The notes: a model not told the origin generated them from the letters alone. Positions 33,503 through 43,597 are shown, numbered from the stretch's first letter. The stretch is DNA of 64,000 nucleotides from Pararhizobium sp. IMCC3301 (GCF_030758315.1 NZ_CP132336.1:2881001-2945000), one strand, 5' to 3'. Translations and numbers: made by a program.

Positions 33503-34591
33503 ATGGCCGGCAATCAGGAATTTGATCAGGAAATCGAGACAACCCGCGAGATGGTCGAGGCGATGCGCTCGAAGATCGATCAGTCCTCCGAAGTGCTCGA
33601 CACCCTGGCCGCCAGCGACAGCATCATGGAGGTCGATTTCGACATCGAGAACGCCCGCATTCAGGATGTGCTGAACCAGCAGAAACTGATGGAAGGCAAT
33701 ATTGCCGATCTGATCCTCAGCCTGGAAGATGTCACAAATTCCTTCGGCGCCGAATTCAAGAATATGCAGAGCTTTTCCGGCATCGAGCAATTCGTCGGCA
33801 TGTTTTCCAAGAACAAGGCCAAATCGATGCGCAACGAGCGGGTCCGCACCACGTCTCTGGGCGGCAATCTGCAGGATCTTCTGTCGAAATCGGACACGAT
33901 TGTCGGCATTCTGACCAATCAGAAAACCGTGCTGGAAACGCGCTATGCCACCTCCGAGACCAGCCTGCGCACGGTGCTGGAGCGGCGTCAGGCCGCCACC
34001 GATGCGTTGCTGGAAACCCAGAACAGGATCGAGGAACTCAACCCGGAGCTGATGGATCTGGAAAACCGCATTGCCGCCACCACCGATCAGCAGCAGCGTA
34101 CCGAACTGGAAACCAAACGCTCTGAAACGGCAACCGAGTATAATCAGGCTCAGGCCAGAGAGCAGGAACTGCTCGCCGCCTCGCAGACGCTGGAGCGCTA
34201 CACCTCGATGTTCCAGACCTTCATTGACAGTCTGAACAATCAGATTGCGGCGCAGAACACGTTGATCAACAAGCTGAAGATCGACACCGAGCAGCGCATC
34301 GTGCTGTATAAAGCACTCGAGGATTCCCTCAAAACCGCCGCCCAGCAGGATGTCGCCCACAAGATCAACACGCTTGGCTCGAAGGTCGATCTGGCTGCCG
34401 AGCAGACCATGGCTGGCATTGGCGCGGCGGCCCAGTCGCATATTGCCGATCTGCTGGAAATGCACGAGCAGTCGATGGTCAATTCCGCTGAAATCCAGCG
34501 CCGCAAGAAATTGGCCGATGATGCCTTCACACGGCGCTTTTCCGACGTCATGAAGCAGCATCAGACGGCAGATTATAAAGCGTCCTCCTGA
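33503..34591 (+). CDS. Coiled-coil protein of unknown function, first gene of AAA+ cluster
   Basis: 362 residues, strongly charged and rich in Gln/Glu/Leu/Ala heptads. Coiled-coil segments are apparent at about residues 5-80 (EIETTREMVEAMRSKIDQSS), 150-235 (LERRQAATDALLETQNRIEEL) and 240-290. No signal peptide or membrane segment is visible. The ATG follows AGGGGG at ideal spacing. I do not recognise the family; a structural or adaptor role for the neighbouring AAA+ ATPase is a guess from context. The next gene starts 20 bp later. Confidence 0.8.
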   Translation: MAGNQEFDQEIETTREMVEAMRSKIDQSSEVLDTLAASDSIMEVDFDIENARIQDVLNQQKLMEGNIADLILSLEDVTNSFGAEFKNMQSFSGIEQFVGMFSKNKAKSMRNERVRTTSLGGNLQDLLSKSDTIVGILTNQKTVLETRYATSETSLRTVLERRQAATDALLETQNRIEELNPELMDLENRIAATTDQQQRTELETKRSETATEYNQAQAREQELLAASQTLERYTSMFQTFIDSLNNQIAAQNTLINKLKIDTEQRIVLYKALEDSLKTAAQQDVAHKINTLGSKVDLAAEQTMAGIGAAAQSHIADLLEMHEQSMVNSAEIQRRKKLADDAFTRRFSDVMKQHQTADYKASS

Positions 34592-34611
34592 CGGGAGCTC
34601 GGGAGTTGCCT

Positions 34612-35799
34612 GTGACGGCGCAAACAGTTCTGATACGCTATTTCAATGCGCTGAAAGCCGCCATTGTGTTTCTCGAACGCGCCGTGGTGGCGCGCGATCA
34701 GGGGCCGTGGGGCGCGCGCCCGCATGATATTCTGGGCGCGGTGATGAGCGCCAATCTGGCGCGGCTTGAAAACGCCACCAGCGCATTCGCGTTGCAGGCG
34801 CGCTATCAGGACCGCTTCCGCATTGATCTGCAGGAAAGCGGCTTTCCGGTGCTGCAGGAAATCATGGCGCTGGCCGAAGCGGAACAGCAGGCAAGCGCCC
34901 GGCTGGAGGCCCTGGCCGATCCCACCGCCATCAAGCGCAAGATGGTCGATCAGATGCTGGCCAGCCGCAACAAGCCGCACGCCCTGCAAAAGCAGATGGC
35001 CGAGCGGCTGTTTTACCAGGAATTGCGCCGCACCGCCGCGGCCGATGGTATTTTCCCCGCTTTCACAGCACCGAAAACCATTCGCCTGTCGAGCAATCCG
35101 AAAAACGGCCGGCCCTATTATGTGGTCTACTGGTCGGTCTATGACGGCACCGCCAATCTGCCCTTGCTGTATACGCTGGTGGTCGAGGATTCTGCCGCAT
35201 CGGTCGCTGATGGCAGGGCCGAGGCGGTGTTTGAGGCGGCCATGCGTCCGCCCGCCGGCAAGCCGTTGCGCGCCAGGGCCGAGCAAGGCATGGAGGGCCT
35301 GCCGAACACGGCAGTGTCAAAGGCATTCTCCGGTTTTGTCGAGGCCAATTCCGCTTACAGCCTGACCCTCACAACCATTGCCACGGCGATGGATCAGCAG
35401 TTTGACGCATTGCACCCCAAACAATTGCGCCGTTTCGTGCTGGGGCCGTTTTACGCCGGCGGCATCACCACCCATAACGAGTTGATGCAGGGCCTGCTCG
35501 ACAAGGTTGATGCCAGTGCCGACAGCTGGGTTTTGACATGGACCATGCAAGAGCTGTTTTCGGAAAGCGAAAAACCGGGTCAAAGACGGTTCTGGAGCCA
35601 AAGCCCGCCGCAGCAGATTTTTTATATCAACACCGATGATATCGATTGCGTGCAGCAGGGCGTCAGTGCGGTGGAATATCATGCGCTGATACCTCACGCC
35701 GCCTATCAGGCGGTCTATGCCAGCGGCCAGGCGGCAGAGGTTTTCGGGCGCTATCAGTGCTCCATCGTCAGTGAAGACGATATTATCCGTCAAATTTAA
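34612..35799 (+). CDS. Protein of unknown function in AAA+ cluster
   Basis: About 395 residues from the GTG at 34612, chosen because CGGGAG lies six bases upstream; a TTG at 34606 is too close to that site. The N-terminal part is helical (TVLIRYFNALKAAIVFLERA), the middle has a beta-rich stretch (PYYVVYWSVYDGTANLPLLY) and the C-terminus is mixed. No membrane segment, no known catalytic motif. It sits 20 bp after the coiled-coil gene and 12 bp before the AAA+ gene, so it is almost certainly co-transcribed with both. Confidence 0.82.
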   Translation: MTAQTVLIRYFNALKAAIVFLERAVVARDQGPWGARPHDILGAVMSANLARLENATSAFALQARYQDRFRIDLQESGFPVLQEIMALAEAEQQASARLEALADPTAIKRKMVDQMLASRNKPHALQKQMAERLFYQELRRTAAADGIFPAFTAPKTIRLSSNPKNGRPYYVVYWSVYDGTANLPLLYTLVVEDSAASVADGRAEAVFEAAMRPPAGKPLRARAEQGMEGLPNTAVSKAFSGFVEANSAYSLTLTTIATAMDQQFDALHPKQLRRFVLGPFYAGGITTHNELMQGLLDKVDASADSWVLTWTMQELFSESEKPGQRRFWSQSPPQQIFYINTDDIDCVQQGVSAVEYHALIPHAAYQAVYASGQAAEVFGRYQCSIVSEDDIIRQI

Positions 35800-35811
35800 A
35801 GGAAAAGAGCG

Positions 35812-37728
35812 ATGGATATCGGATTGACCACCTTGTCGGAAAACGACATTGCCGGACATATCGGCATCATGCAGGCGATGCTGGAGCGCGCCAGCATTGT
35901 CGTGACCGAAGACCGCAGCCGCTCTGCCACCGAGCTGGCCGGCACGCGGCGGCGCTTTGTCAGCACCGTGTCCACCGCGCCGCAGCGCCAGGCCAGGGAT
36001 ATCCGCTTTCTGCATCGGCTTCAGGCGATCCATCCCGATGATACGCTGCTGACGCCGGAAGAACATGCGCTGGCCTATAAATTGCGCCGCGGCATGGCGG
36101 TCGGTCACGCCGTCGCGGATGTCTTTGCGCGTCAGACCGAGCTGGAAAAACTGCAGCAGCAGAACCGTGCCGGGGCCCTCGGTGGCGAGACGGCGCAACG
36201 CTTCCACACTCTGCAGAACACTGCCGCTTTTGTCGCCGCCTTTACCGCCGCGCGGTTTGTGCTCGACGCCTTGCCGGCCAATGGCGAGAGCCAGAGCGAC
36301 CAGCCCGACCCGATCCTGCAATTCGACACAGTGCGTGATGCGCTGAAAGGCTTTGTCGCAACCCTTGATGAAGCGCTGGAGGGTGCCGACAGCGATGCCG
36401 TCATGACGTCCCGCGCCCGGGCCGCGACGCAGCATTTTCTTCAGGCCCTGTCGGCCCGCGCCCGGCGGTTTGACGAGATCGGCACATTCGAAGCGATGCA
36501 TATCCGCCTCGATGCCGATGATTTTACCCTCGATGGCCTCGAAACCGGCCCCTCAAAGGCCACCAAACCTTTGACCATGAGTTTCAAGAAACCCCATGAG
36601 GTGGTCGGCAATCACATCGCCAAGCATCAGGCGGTAAAATTGTCGAAAATGCTGATGGCTTATGATTTCGACCGCCAGATGAACCCGTTTGTCGAACTCG
36701 GCGGCTTCATTTTCACCTTTATCGGTGACGGCTTTCCCGGCACCGGCAAGACTACCTTGATCCAGATGATCGCCGGATTGATGCATGAATACAGCCTGAT
36801 CGGCGGCTACCGCTTTCACTATCAGAATTTCGGCGTCGACCAGATTTCGTCCTATCAGGGTAAATCCGGCCAGAACTGCCGCGCCTTCATCGACGCGGTG
36901 CTGGAGCCGCGCTCGATCGGATTTGGCACCATTGATGATATCGATCAGGTGGCAGCCAAACGCTCCGACGCCAACAACACTTCGGCCGGTCAGCAGGAAA
37001 TCACCGCCGTTCTGATGGATGCGTTTTCCGGGGCCAACACGGTGGTGCGCGGCAATTGCAGCTTCGGCATGTTCTCCAATTATCCGGAAATGGTCGATGA
37101 TGCGCTGCGCCAGCGCGCCGGAGCCCGCTGGCTGGTGGACGGGCCGCAAAGCCGCGAGGATTATGTCGATATTTTCACGCTGCTGCTTGGCGGTAACCAC
37201 AATCTGCAACTCGGCGATCACGAGCTTTATGCCAACCAGAATATCCAGCGCGCCGCCACCGAAGCCTATGGCGATCTGCTGGTGCCGCAGGAAGACGGCC
37301 TGAAACAGGTGTTCGATCATGTCATGGCGGTCAATGGCAGTCCGCAGACCCTGGCCGATATCGGGCGCTATCTCCATGCCATCAAGCAGGCCCAGCCGCG
37401 CTTTACTGGCCGCGCCATCAAGAATGTCACCGATGCCATCAAGATGCGCGCTTTCGATGTGGAACTGCCGGATGAGTGGTTTGAGACGCCGGGGCAATTC
37501 ATGCACCGCTCCTATGACGATAAATTGGCCATGATCAAGGAGTTGCAGAGCCCGATCACGATGGAAATGGTGCTGCAGGAAATCAACCGCTATGCGGCGT
37601 CCGAATTCCGCTATTCGGACAAGTCGGATGAGGCGGCGACGGAAAAAATCCTCCGCGAGCAGCGTGTCCGCGAGCGCGCCGCCCGGGAAATGGAACAGCT
37701 GAAACGGGATGGCCAATGGAACGCCTGA
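35812..37728 (+). CDS. AAA+ ATPase of unknown role
   Basis: 638 residues. Residues about 1-260 are a helical N-terminal domain without recognised family. The AAA+ module follows: Walker A GFPGTGKTT (307-315), Walker B GTIDDIDQV with DDID at 375-378, sensor-like FGMFSNYPEM, and an arginine-finger candidate in ALRQRAGARW (Arg433/Arg435). A helical C-terminus ends in a charged, Glu/Arg-rich tail. AAGGAAAAGAG precedes the ATG. It overlaps the next gene by 13 bp, implying coupled translation. The ATPase motifs are complete, so it should be active; its substrate is unknown. Confidence 0.88.
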   Translation: MDIGLTTLSENDIAGHIGIMQAMLERASIVVTEDRSRSATELAGTRRRFVSTVSTAPQRQARDIRFLHRLQAIHPDDTLLTPEEHALAYKLRRGMAVGHAVADVFARQTELEKLQQQNRAGALGGETAQRFHTLQNTAAFVAAFTAARFVLDALPANGESQSDQPDPILQFDTVRDALKGFVATLDEALEGADSDAVMTSRARAATQHFLQALSARARRFDEIGTFEAMHIRLDADDFTLDGLETGPSKATKPLTMSFKKPHEVVGNHIAKHQAVKLSKMLMAYDFDRQMNPFVELGGFIFTFIGDGFPGTGKTTLIQMIAGLMHEYSLIGGYRFHYQNFGVDQISSYQGKSGQNCRAFIDAVLEPRSIGFGTIDDIDQVAAKRSDANNTSAGQQEITAVLMDAFSGANTVVRGNCSFGMFSNYPEMVDDALRQRAGARWLVDGPQSREDYVDIFTLLLGGNHNLQLGDHELYANQNIQRAATEAYGDLLVPQEDGLKQVFDHVMAVNGSPQTLADIGRYLHAIKQAQPRFTGRAIKNVTDAIKMRAFDVELPDEWFETPGQFMHRSYDDKLAMIKELQSPITMEMVLQEINRYAASEFRYSDKSDEAATEKILREQRVRERAAREMEQLKRDGQWNA

Positions 37729-39008
37729 TCGCCAGCAAGATGATTTACGGCGGGCTGATGCAGGTCTCCCAGCCGCATCTGGTGAAGAATTACAACACCG
37801 CGCTGACCCAGTTCGGCTTCAAGCCGGTGGCACCAGCCTCATTCTTCATTGATGCGATGGGGTTCTCGCCGCAGATTGCCGAAATTCTCGACGATCCGCA
37901 GTATCTCAATCCGCACCGGGTCAATCCGCGTTTCATCATTCTGACGCCGAAGCAGCATGATCTGCCCTATATTCAGGTGTCGTTTTCTTCGACACCGGAA
38001 CTGATGCGGTCGTTTTACCGGGCGAACCGGATGGCGCTCGATATTCTGACGCTGAAAGACGTGATTTTTGGCGAGATTGAGGATGATACCTATACGGTCT
38101 CCACGATTGAGGATCTGCTGTCGATCCGCAATGTGGTGTTTGATCTGAACAGCGCCAATGGCGTTCTGGAAGCGGCCTACAAGCTGGAAGGTCTGATTGC
38201 CCGGTTTGAGCGGGAAACCACGTCCTGGGACAATGATGAGCTGATGGGCGAGATCATCAGCCTCGCCGCGCTGACCGGCGATATCCGCAAGAATGACCCG
38301 GTGCCGCGCACCACCCGCTTCACCAAAAACGCCTTCTGGGCGGATCATTTCGGCGGCGTATATGTTCTGCGCGATGAGGACGGCCACATCGTTGTCGGCG
38401 AGCCGGAAGAGCCGCCTTTCCCCAGCAAAAACCGAGCTGTCGACTGGTATCTGTCATTGGCCGATCCCAAAACGCTGCATACTTATCTGACTGAAACCGA
38501 CCGGCTGGAGCCGCTCAACCGCGATTGGCTGTTGAATTCGGGCGTGCTGGATAGCCGCATCGAACAGCATATCAGGGCGCTGATGGGCCTGTCCGGCAAC
38601 GGCGCGGATCTTGGCAAATTATCCCCGGCCAATGTCAAAAAATGGGTCAATGCCCATGCTGCCGATGTCTCCAATGACCGCATCCTGTCGTTCCTGACCC
38701 GCAGCAAAAAGACGCTTCTTGCCGGGCAGAAAATTGATCTGGGTGGAATAGCGCCGGATTTGCGTTTTCTGCTGCAGCGGGCAAAACCGGATCACCCCGA
38801 TGCCGGGTTGATCAACCGCCTGATCGCCGAATTCGTGCCGTTTGATTTTGTGCTGCGCTTCATGGTCAACAAGGAAGCTTTCTACCGCGATTATGAAACC
38901 TATCCCAACAATCTGCGCGACTATGTGGTCGCCCTGATAGAGGCAACCTATTTCAGGGACAAGGAAGTTCACTGGCAGAAATTGTTCGGCGATAACGGGT
39001 CGCAGTGA
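37716..39008 (+). CDS. Protein of unknown function in AAA+ cluster
   Basis: 430 residues, soluble by composition, overlapping the AAA+ gene by 13 bp. The beginning (MERLIASKMIYGGLMQVSQP) and a central region with FTKNAFWADHFGGVYVLRDE look like a conserved folded protein, but no catalytic motif is recognised. Helical C-terminal half (LLQRAKPDHPDAGLINRL). It has the feel of a Rhizobiales-restricted DUF family; I cannot name it with confidence. Tight coupling suggests a stoichiometric partner of the ATPase. Confidence 0.82.
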   Translation: MERLIASKMIYGGLMQVSQPHLVKNYNTALTQFGFKPVAPASFFIDAMGFSPQIAEILDDPQYLNPHRVNPRFIILTPKQHDLPYIQVSFSSTPELMRSFYRANRMALDILTLKDVIFGEIEDDTYTVSTIEDLLSIRNVVFDLNSANGVLEAAYKLEGLIARFERETTSWDNDELMGEIISLAALTGDIRKNDPVPRTTRFTKNAFWADHFGGVYVLRDEDGHIVVGEPEEPPFPSKNRAVDWYLSLADPKTLHTYLTETDRLEPLNRDWLLNSGVLDSRIEQHIRALMGLSGNGADLGKLSPANVKKWVNAHAADVSNDRILSFLTRSKKTLLAGQKIDLGGIAPDLRFLLQRAKPDHPDAGLINRLIAEFVPFDFVLRFMVNKEAFYRDYETYPNNLRDYVVALIEATYFRDKEVHWQKLFGDNGSQ

Positions 39009-39131
39009 GATCATCAGCAGCCCCGAGCGCGGCGCGGCGCCTGCGGTCTTTCTTGTGAATCACCGCCAAAAATCCTATGTCTTCAGCGCCAATGCCCGAA
39101 ACCAGGAAGCCGAATCAAGGAAGATTGTACT

Positions 39132-40265
39132 ATGCTGGACCCGTTGATTGAAGGGCTGAAGGCCTTGTGGGCTGGTCTTGTGGCCTTGGCCAAGGGACTG
39201 TGGCATTCGATTCTGTGGCCGTTTCGTGCAGCGCATCGTTTCGTCATGCGGCGCAAAATATGGATACGGATCGTCATTGCCTTGCTTATCCTTCCGGTCG
39301 TCATCGGTTACGCGCTGCTGATCTGGAACGCGGCCTGGATTCGCGACTATGATCCGGCCTATCCCGACAGTTTCGACACAGCATCGCGCACGGTTTCAGC
39401 CGGCGATCAGGTGGCCGTGGAGGCTACCGGTAATGCCGCCCAGACCTGCGGCCGGTCCTACACCGTCGATGCAGTTGCCTATCTGACGGATTTCAATGTC
39501 AACAAGAACAACTGGATGTCGAGTAATCCGCTCTACAAGCTCGGCTTTTTCGGCATTGACTGGGACCGCACCTGGATTCTCGACAACAAGGCGGCGTTTC
39601 AGCGCGGCATTCATCAGGCCATCGGCAGAACCGCCATTGAAATGTCCGACCGGCTCGGCCGGGTGCGCGGCACCTCGCAGATCGATCCCAATTTGAAATC
39701 CGCCCGCGGCTCGCTGCAATTCGACCAGTATACCTGGTTTATCAATCCCGTTGGTGATCGGCCTTTTGGCCCGACCACCAGAAGCCAGACATATTATCGC
39801 AGCGCCATCAAATCGCTGAATGCCTATCAGAGCGATCTGGTATCATGTAAAGCCACCTTTGATGCCAGAGCCGACAATTTGATGCAGTTCATCGACCGCA
39901 TTGCCAATGATATTGGCTCCACCTCGGCCAGTCTGAAAACCCGGGCGGAGGCCTATAATGCGGGCTGGTTCGACACCAGGGCCGACGATATTTTCTGGAA
40001 CGCCAAGGGTCAGCTTTACGCCTATTACGGTATTCTCAAAGGCGCGCGCGCCGATTTTTCAGACATTATCACCTCACGCGGCCTTGGTACCCTGTGGGAC
40101 GAAATGGAGGCGCAGACCCTCAGTGCCATCAATCTTGATCCGCTGATTGTCTCCAATGGCAAGGAGGATGGCTGGCTGATGCCAACCCATCTGACCACTA
40201 TCGGGTTCTACATTTTGCGGGTGCGGTCGAATCTGGTCGAACTGCGCTCAATTCTTGATCGCTGA
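39132..40265 (+). CDS. DUF2333-like membrane-anchored protein
   Basis: 377 residues with one strong membrane helix at about residues 43-68 (WIRIVIALLILPVVIGYALL) after a basic segment (MRRKIWIR), so a short cytoplasmic N-terminus and a large periplasmic domain are expected. The periplasmic part has repeated Trp/Tyr-rich conserved stretches (NKNNWMSSNPLYKLGFFGID, NAKGQLYAYYGILKGARADF) that recall the DUF2333 family; this assignment is from memory. It lies 123 bp after the previous gene and could be the membrane anchor of the AAA+ cluster. The flavoprotein gene follows after 3 bp. Confidence 0.75.
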   Translation: MLDPLIEGLKALWAGLVALAKGLWHSILWPFRAAHRFVMRRKIWIRIVIALLILPVVIGYALLIWNAAWIRDYDPAYPDSFDTASRTVSAGDQVAVEATGNAAQTCGRSYTVDAVAYLTDFNVNKNNWMSSNPLYKLGFFGIDWDRTWILDNKAAFQRGIHQAIGRTAIEMSDRLGRVRGTSQIDPNLKSARGSLQFDQYTWFINPVGDRPFGPTTRSQTYYRSAIKSLNAYQSDLVSCKATFDARADNLMQFIDRIANDIGSTSASLKTRAEAYNAGWFDTRADDIFWNAKGQLYAYYGILKGARADFSDIITSRGLGTLWDEMEAQTLSAINLDPLIVSNGKEDGWLMPTHLTTIGFYILRVRSNLVELRSILDR

Positions 40266-40268
40266 ATT

Positions 40269-41474
40269 ATGACTGATGTCGCCGTTATCGGCGCAGGTCC
40301 CGCCGGGTTGATGGCAGCGGAAATGATGGCCGGGGCCGGTCATCAAGTGACGCTGTTTGAGCAAATGCCAAGTCCGGCGCGCAAGTTCCTGATGGCCGGT
40401 CTGGGCGGTCTGAATATCACCCATAGCGGCACTGCAGATGATATCAAACAGGCGTATTTTCACGCTTCGCCGGCCTTGCGCAGCGCGATTGACGCATTTC
40501 CGCCGGACGCTGTCCGTGCCTGGATGGAAGCGCTCGGCGAGCCGGGTTTTACCGGCTCAAGCGGCAAGATCTTCCCGCGCAGTTTCAAGACCTCGCCGCT
40601 GTTGCGCAAATGGCTGCGGCGCCTGGAAAGCAGCAACGTCCGGCTGCTGACCCGCCATAGCTGGATCGGCTTCGATGAGGATGGCGCGCTTCTGTTTCAA
40701 ACCGGGAATGGCGAGTGCCTGACCTTTCAAAGTGCAGCAACAGTATTTGCCATGGGCGGTGCCAGTTGGCCGCGCCTTGGCAGCGATGGCAAATGGGTTG
40801 ACCATCTGGCCGCACTGGCCCCGGTCGAACCGCTGGTGCCGTCCAATATGGGCATCAATATCGCCTGGAGCGATTTTATCAAATCCGGCTTTGCCGGCAC
40901 GCCGTTAAAGGCAATCCGGCTTCATTTGGGAGACAGGTCTGTTGCCGGGGAAGTTGTGGTGACGAATTACGGCCTCGAGGGAACCGCCATCTATGCACTC
41001 AGCGCAGATCTGCGGCAGGCCCTCAGCCAGGGACCGGCCACACTGCGCATTGATCTGCGCCCGGCGCTGTCGCAACAGGCCATTGCCGAGCGCCTCGCCC
41101 GAACGCCGGCGAAACACTCCCTCGCCAACCGGCTGCGTCGGGCGTTGAAATTTTCCGCCCATGAACGGGCCTTGCTGCATGAGGCCGGACCACCGCCAGA
41201 CCTTGCCCGTGACCTTGCGGCTCTGGTGAAAAATCTGCCACTTGAAGTCAGCGGTCATCAGGGGCTGGAGCGGGCGATTTCATCGGCCGGCGGCATCGCC
41301 GCCACTGCGCTGACAGACAGCTTTATGCTGGTTGCAAAGCCCGGTCTGTTCGTGGCCGGAGAAATGCTTGATTTTGATGCCCCGACCGGCGGATATCTGC
41401 TGCAGGCTGCTCTGGCTTCCGGCCGCATGGCCGGGCAGGGGGCGGTGGAATTTCTTGCACGCAAGGAAGATTGA
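40269..41474 (+). CDS. FAD-dependent oxidoreductase, HI0933/BaiN-like (TIGR03862 type)
   Basis: 401 residues. The N-terminal Rossmann dinucleotide motif VIGAGPAGLMAAEMMAGAG binds FAD, followed by RKFLMAGLGGLNITHS and GSSGKIFPRS, typical of the HI0933-like flavoprotein family. The C-terminus has the second FAD-contact GLFVAGEMLDFDAPTGGYLLQ. The physiological substrate of this branch is unknown. It begins three bases after the DUF2333-like gene, so it may be co-transcribed, but it is also found elsewhere as a housekeeping gene. Confidence 0.88.
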   Translation: MTDVAVIGAGPAGLMAAEMMAGAGHQVTLFEQMPSPARKFLMAGLGGLNITHSGTADDIKQAYFHASPALRSAIDAFPPDAVRAWMEALGEPGFTGSSGKIFPRSFKTSPLLRKWLRRLESSNVRLLTRHSWIGFDEDGALLFQTGNGECLTFQSAATVFAMGGASWPRLGSDGKWVDHLAALAPVEPLVPSNMGINIAWSDFIKSGFAGTPLKAIRLHLGDRSVAGEVVVTNYGLEGTAIYALSADLRQALSQGPATLRIDLRPALSQQAIAERLARTPAKHSLANRLRRALKFSAHERALLHEAGPPPDLARDLAALVKNLPLEVSGHQGLERAISSAGGIAATALTDSFMLVAKPGLFVAGEMLDFDAPTGGYLLQAALASGRMAGQGAVEFLARKED

Positions 41475-41539
41475 CTTACATCTGGATAACGCGCCGCCCG
41501 CAAAATCACTCTCCATCCCAACCGTTTCAGGAAATCTAA

Positions 41540-43597
41540 ATGTCCGACAATCCACTGCTTGCCAAATGGTCCACACCTTTTGAAATTCCGCCCTTTGGTC
41601 AGATAAAGACGGCGCATTTCAACGACGGGTTTGACCGGGCTATGGTGTCGAACCGCGCCGAAATCGATGCAATTGCTGATAATCCGGATGCGCCGACATT
41701 CGACAATACCATCGTGGAGCTGGAAAAATCCGGCGATAAACTCGATAAAGTGGCCAGCACATTCTTCAATCTCACCGGTGCCAACACCAATGATGCCTTG
41801 CAGAAGATCGAGCGCGAGATCGCCCCGCGCTTGTCACGCCATTCCAGCGCCACCGTCATGAACGCAAGATTATTCGGGCGCATCAAGACGCTGTTCGATG
41901 CCATCGAGAGCCTCGCGCTCGGCTCGGAAGAAAGCCGGGTTCTGAGCAAATATTACGAGAGCTTTGTTCGCTCCGGTGCCGCATTGACCGGGAATGATCG
42001 CGAGCGCATGTCTGAAATTTCCGCACGTCTGTCAGAGTTGGGCACGCAGTTTTCGCAAAATGTGCTGGCCGACGAAAAGGCCTATCAACTGGTTCTGGAG
42101 GATGAATCCGATCTTGCCGGCTTGCCGGATTTTCTAATTTCCGCGGCGCGCTCTGCGGCGCAGGAACGCGGCCTTGAGGGCAAGCATGTCATCACTTTGT
42201 CGCGGTCTCTGATCGAGCCATTTCTTCAGTTTTCCAGCCGCCGTGATTTGCGTGAAACAGCTTTCAAGGCCTGGACCTCCCGCGGCGAGAACGGCAATGA
42301 CAGCGACAACCGGGCGATCATTTCCGAAATCCTGCAATTGCGGGACGAACGCGCCAGGCTGCTCGGCTTTGACGGTTTTGCTCATTTCAAACTCGACAAT
42401 CAGATGGCCAAAACGCCAGACGCGGTGCGCGATCTGCTGGAAAATGTCTGGACCCCGGCAAAAGCCCGCGCTGAAAAAGAGGCGGTGGCATTATCCGACC
42501 TTGCCCGCGGCCTTGGCGACAATGCGCAGATTGCGCCATGGGACTGGCGCTATTATTCGCAAAAACTGCGGATGCGTGACCACGCTCTGGATGAGGCGGA
42601 AATCAAGCCTTATTTCCAGTTGGACAACATGATTGAAGCGGCCTTTGCCGCTGCCAACCGCCTGTTTGGTGTCTGGTTTCGCGAAGTCACGGATCTTCAG
42701 CTGTATCATCCCGATGTCCGGGCATGGGAAGTCAGGGATGCCGCCGGCCATCATGTCGGCCTGTTCCTGGGGGACTATTTTGCCCGCTCCTCAAAGCGCT
42801 CCGGCGCGTGGATGAGCGCGTTTCGCTCGCAGGAAAAATTGTCAGGCGATATCCGCCCGATCATCGTCAATGTGATGAATTTTGCCAAGGCCCCTGCCGG
42901 TGAGCCCAACCTTCTGACATTTGATGATGCCCATACCTTGTTTCACGAATTCGGCCATGCCCTGCATGGATTGCTGTCTGATGTGAACTACCCTCTCCTA
43001 TCGGGAACCAGTGTTGCACGGGATTTTGTCGAATTGCCCAGCCAGCTGTTTGAGCACTGGCTGACAACGCCGGAGATTCTCACCAAATATGCCCGCCATG
43101 CCCGCACCGGCGAGCCACTGCCGCAGGTTCTGATGCAGCGGCTGCTGGCGGCGCGGACCTTCAATCAGGGCTTTTCCACGGTTGAATATGTCTCTTCGGC
43201 GCTGGTCGATCTGGAAATGCATCTCAACGCTCAGGAAGCGGCAGCGGACCCGTTGGCTTTCGAAGCCCGCACGCTGGACAGGATTGGCATGCCGAAACAG
43301 ATCACGATGCGTCACCGCAGCCCGCATTTCATGCATATCTTTTCCGGTGATGGCTATTCTTCCGGCTATTATTCCTATCTGTGGTCCGAGGTCATGGATG
43401 CCGACGCCTTCGTTGCCTTTGAAGAAGCCGGAGATGCCTTTGATGCGGGCCTTGCCAGCAAGCTGAAGCAGCACATCTACAGTGCCGGCAACAGCGCCGA
43501 CCCGGCAGAGCTGTACACCCGTTTCCGGGGCCGGATGCCCGCCATTGATGCCTTGCTTGAAAAACGCGGACTTCAAAGCGCGGCGTCAACAGGTTAA
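41540..43597 (+). CDS. M3-family metallopeptidase (oligopeptidase A / peptidyl-dipeptidase Dcp type)
   Basis: 685 residues, cytosolic, no signal peptide. The zinc motif HEFGHALHGLL (HExxH) is followed by the downstream Glu ligand region (GTSVARDFVELPSQLFEHW). The N-terminal helical half and YYSYLWSEVMDADAF near the C-terminus are standard for the thimet-oligopeptidase family. It trims peptides produced by ATP-dependent proteases. Dcp and OpdA cannot be separated reliably by eye. GGAAATCTAA precedes the ATG. Confidence 0.93.
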   Translation: MSDNPLLAKWSTPFEIPPFGQIKTAHFNDGFDRAMVSNRAEIDAIADNPDAPTFDNTIVELEKSGDKLDKVASTFFNLTGANTNDALQKIEREIAPRLSRHSSATVMNARLFGRIKTLFDAIESLALGSEESRVLSKYYESFVRSGAALTGNDRERMSEISARLSELGTQFSQNVLADEKAYQLVLEDESDLAGLPDFLISAARSAAQERGLEGKHVITLSRSLIEPFLQFSSRRDLRETAFKAWTSRGENGNDSDNRAIISEILQLRDERARLLGFDGFAHFKLDNQMAKTPDAVRDLLENVWTPAKARAEKEAVALSDLARGLGDNAQIAPWDWRYYSQKLRMRDHALDEAEIKPYFQLDNMIEAAFAAANRLFGVWFREVTDLQLYHPDVRAWEVRDAAGHHVGLFLGDYFARSSKRSGAWMSAFRSQEKLSGDIRPIIVNVMNFAKAPAGEPNLLTFDDAHTLFHEFGHALHGLLSDVNYPLLSGTSVARDFVELPSQLFEHWLTTPEILTKYARHARTGEPLPQVLMQRLLAARTFNQGFSTVEYVSSALVDLEMHLNAQEAAADPLAFEARTLDRIGMPKQITMRHRSPHFMHIFSGDGYSSGYYSYLWSEVMDADAFVAFEEAGDAFDAGLASKLKQHIYSAGNSADPAELYTRFRGRMPAIDALLEKRGLQSAASTG

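Noticed and set aside
33467-34561. 364-codon minus-strand open frame opposite the coiled-coil gene
   Set aside because: Long antisense frames are common in GC-rich genes; the plus-strand protein has ribosome site, operon context and a plausible coiled-coil composition.
36553-37716. 387-codon minus-strand open frame opposite the AAA+ gene
   Set aside because: Antisense shadow of a gene with clear Walker motifs; the product has no recognisable features.
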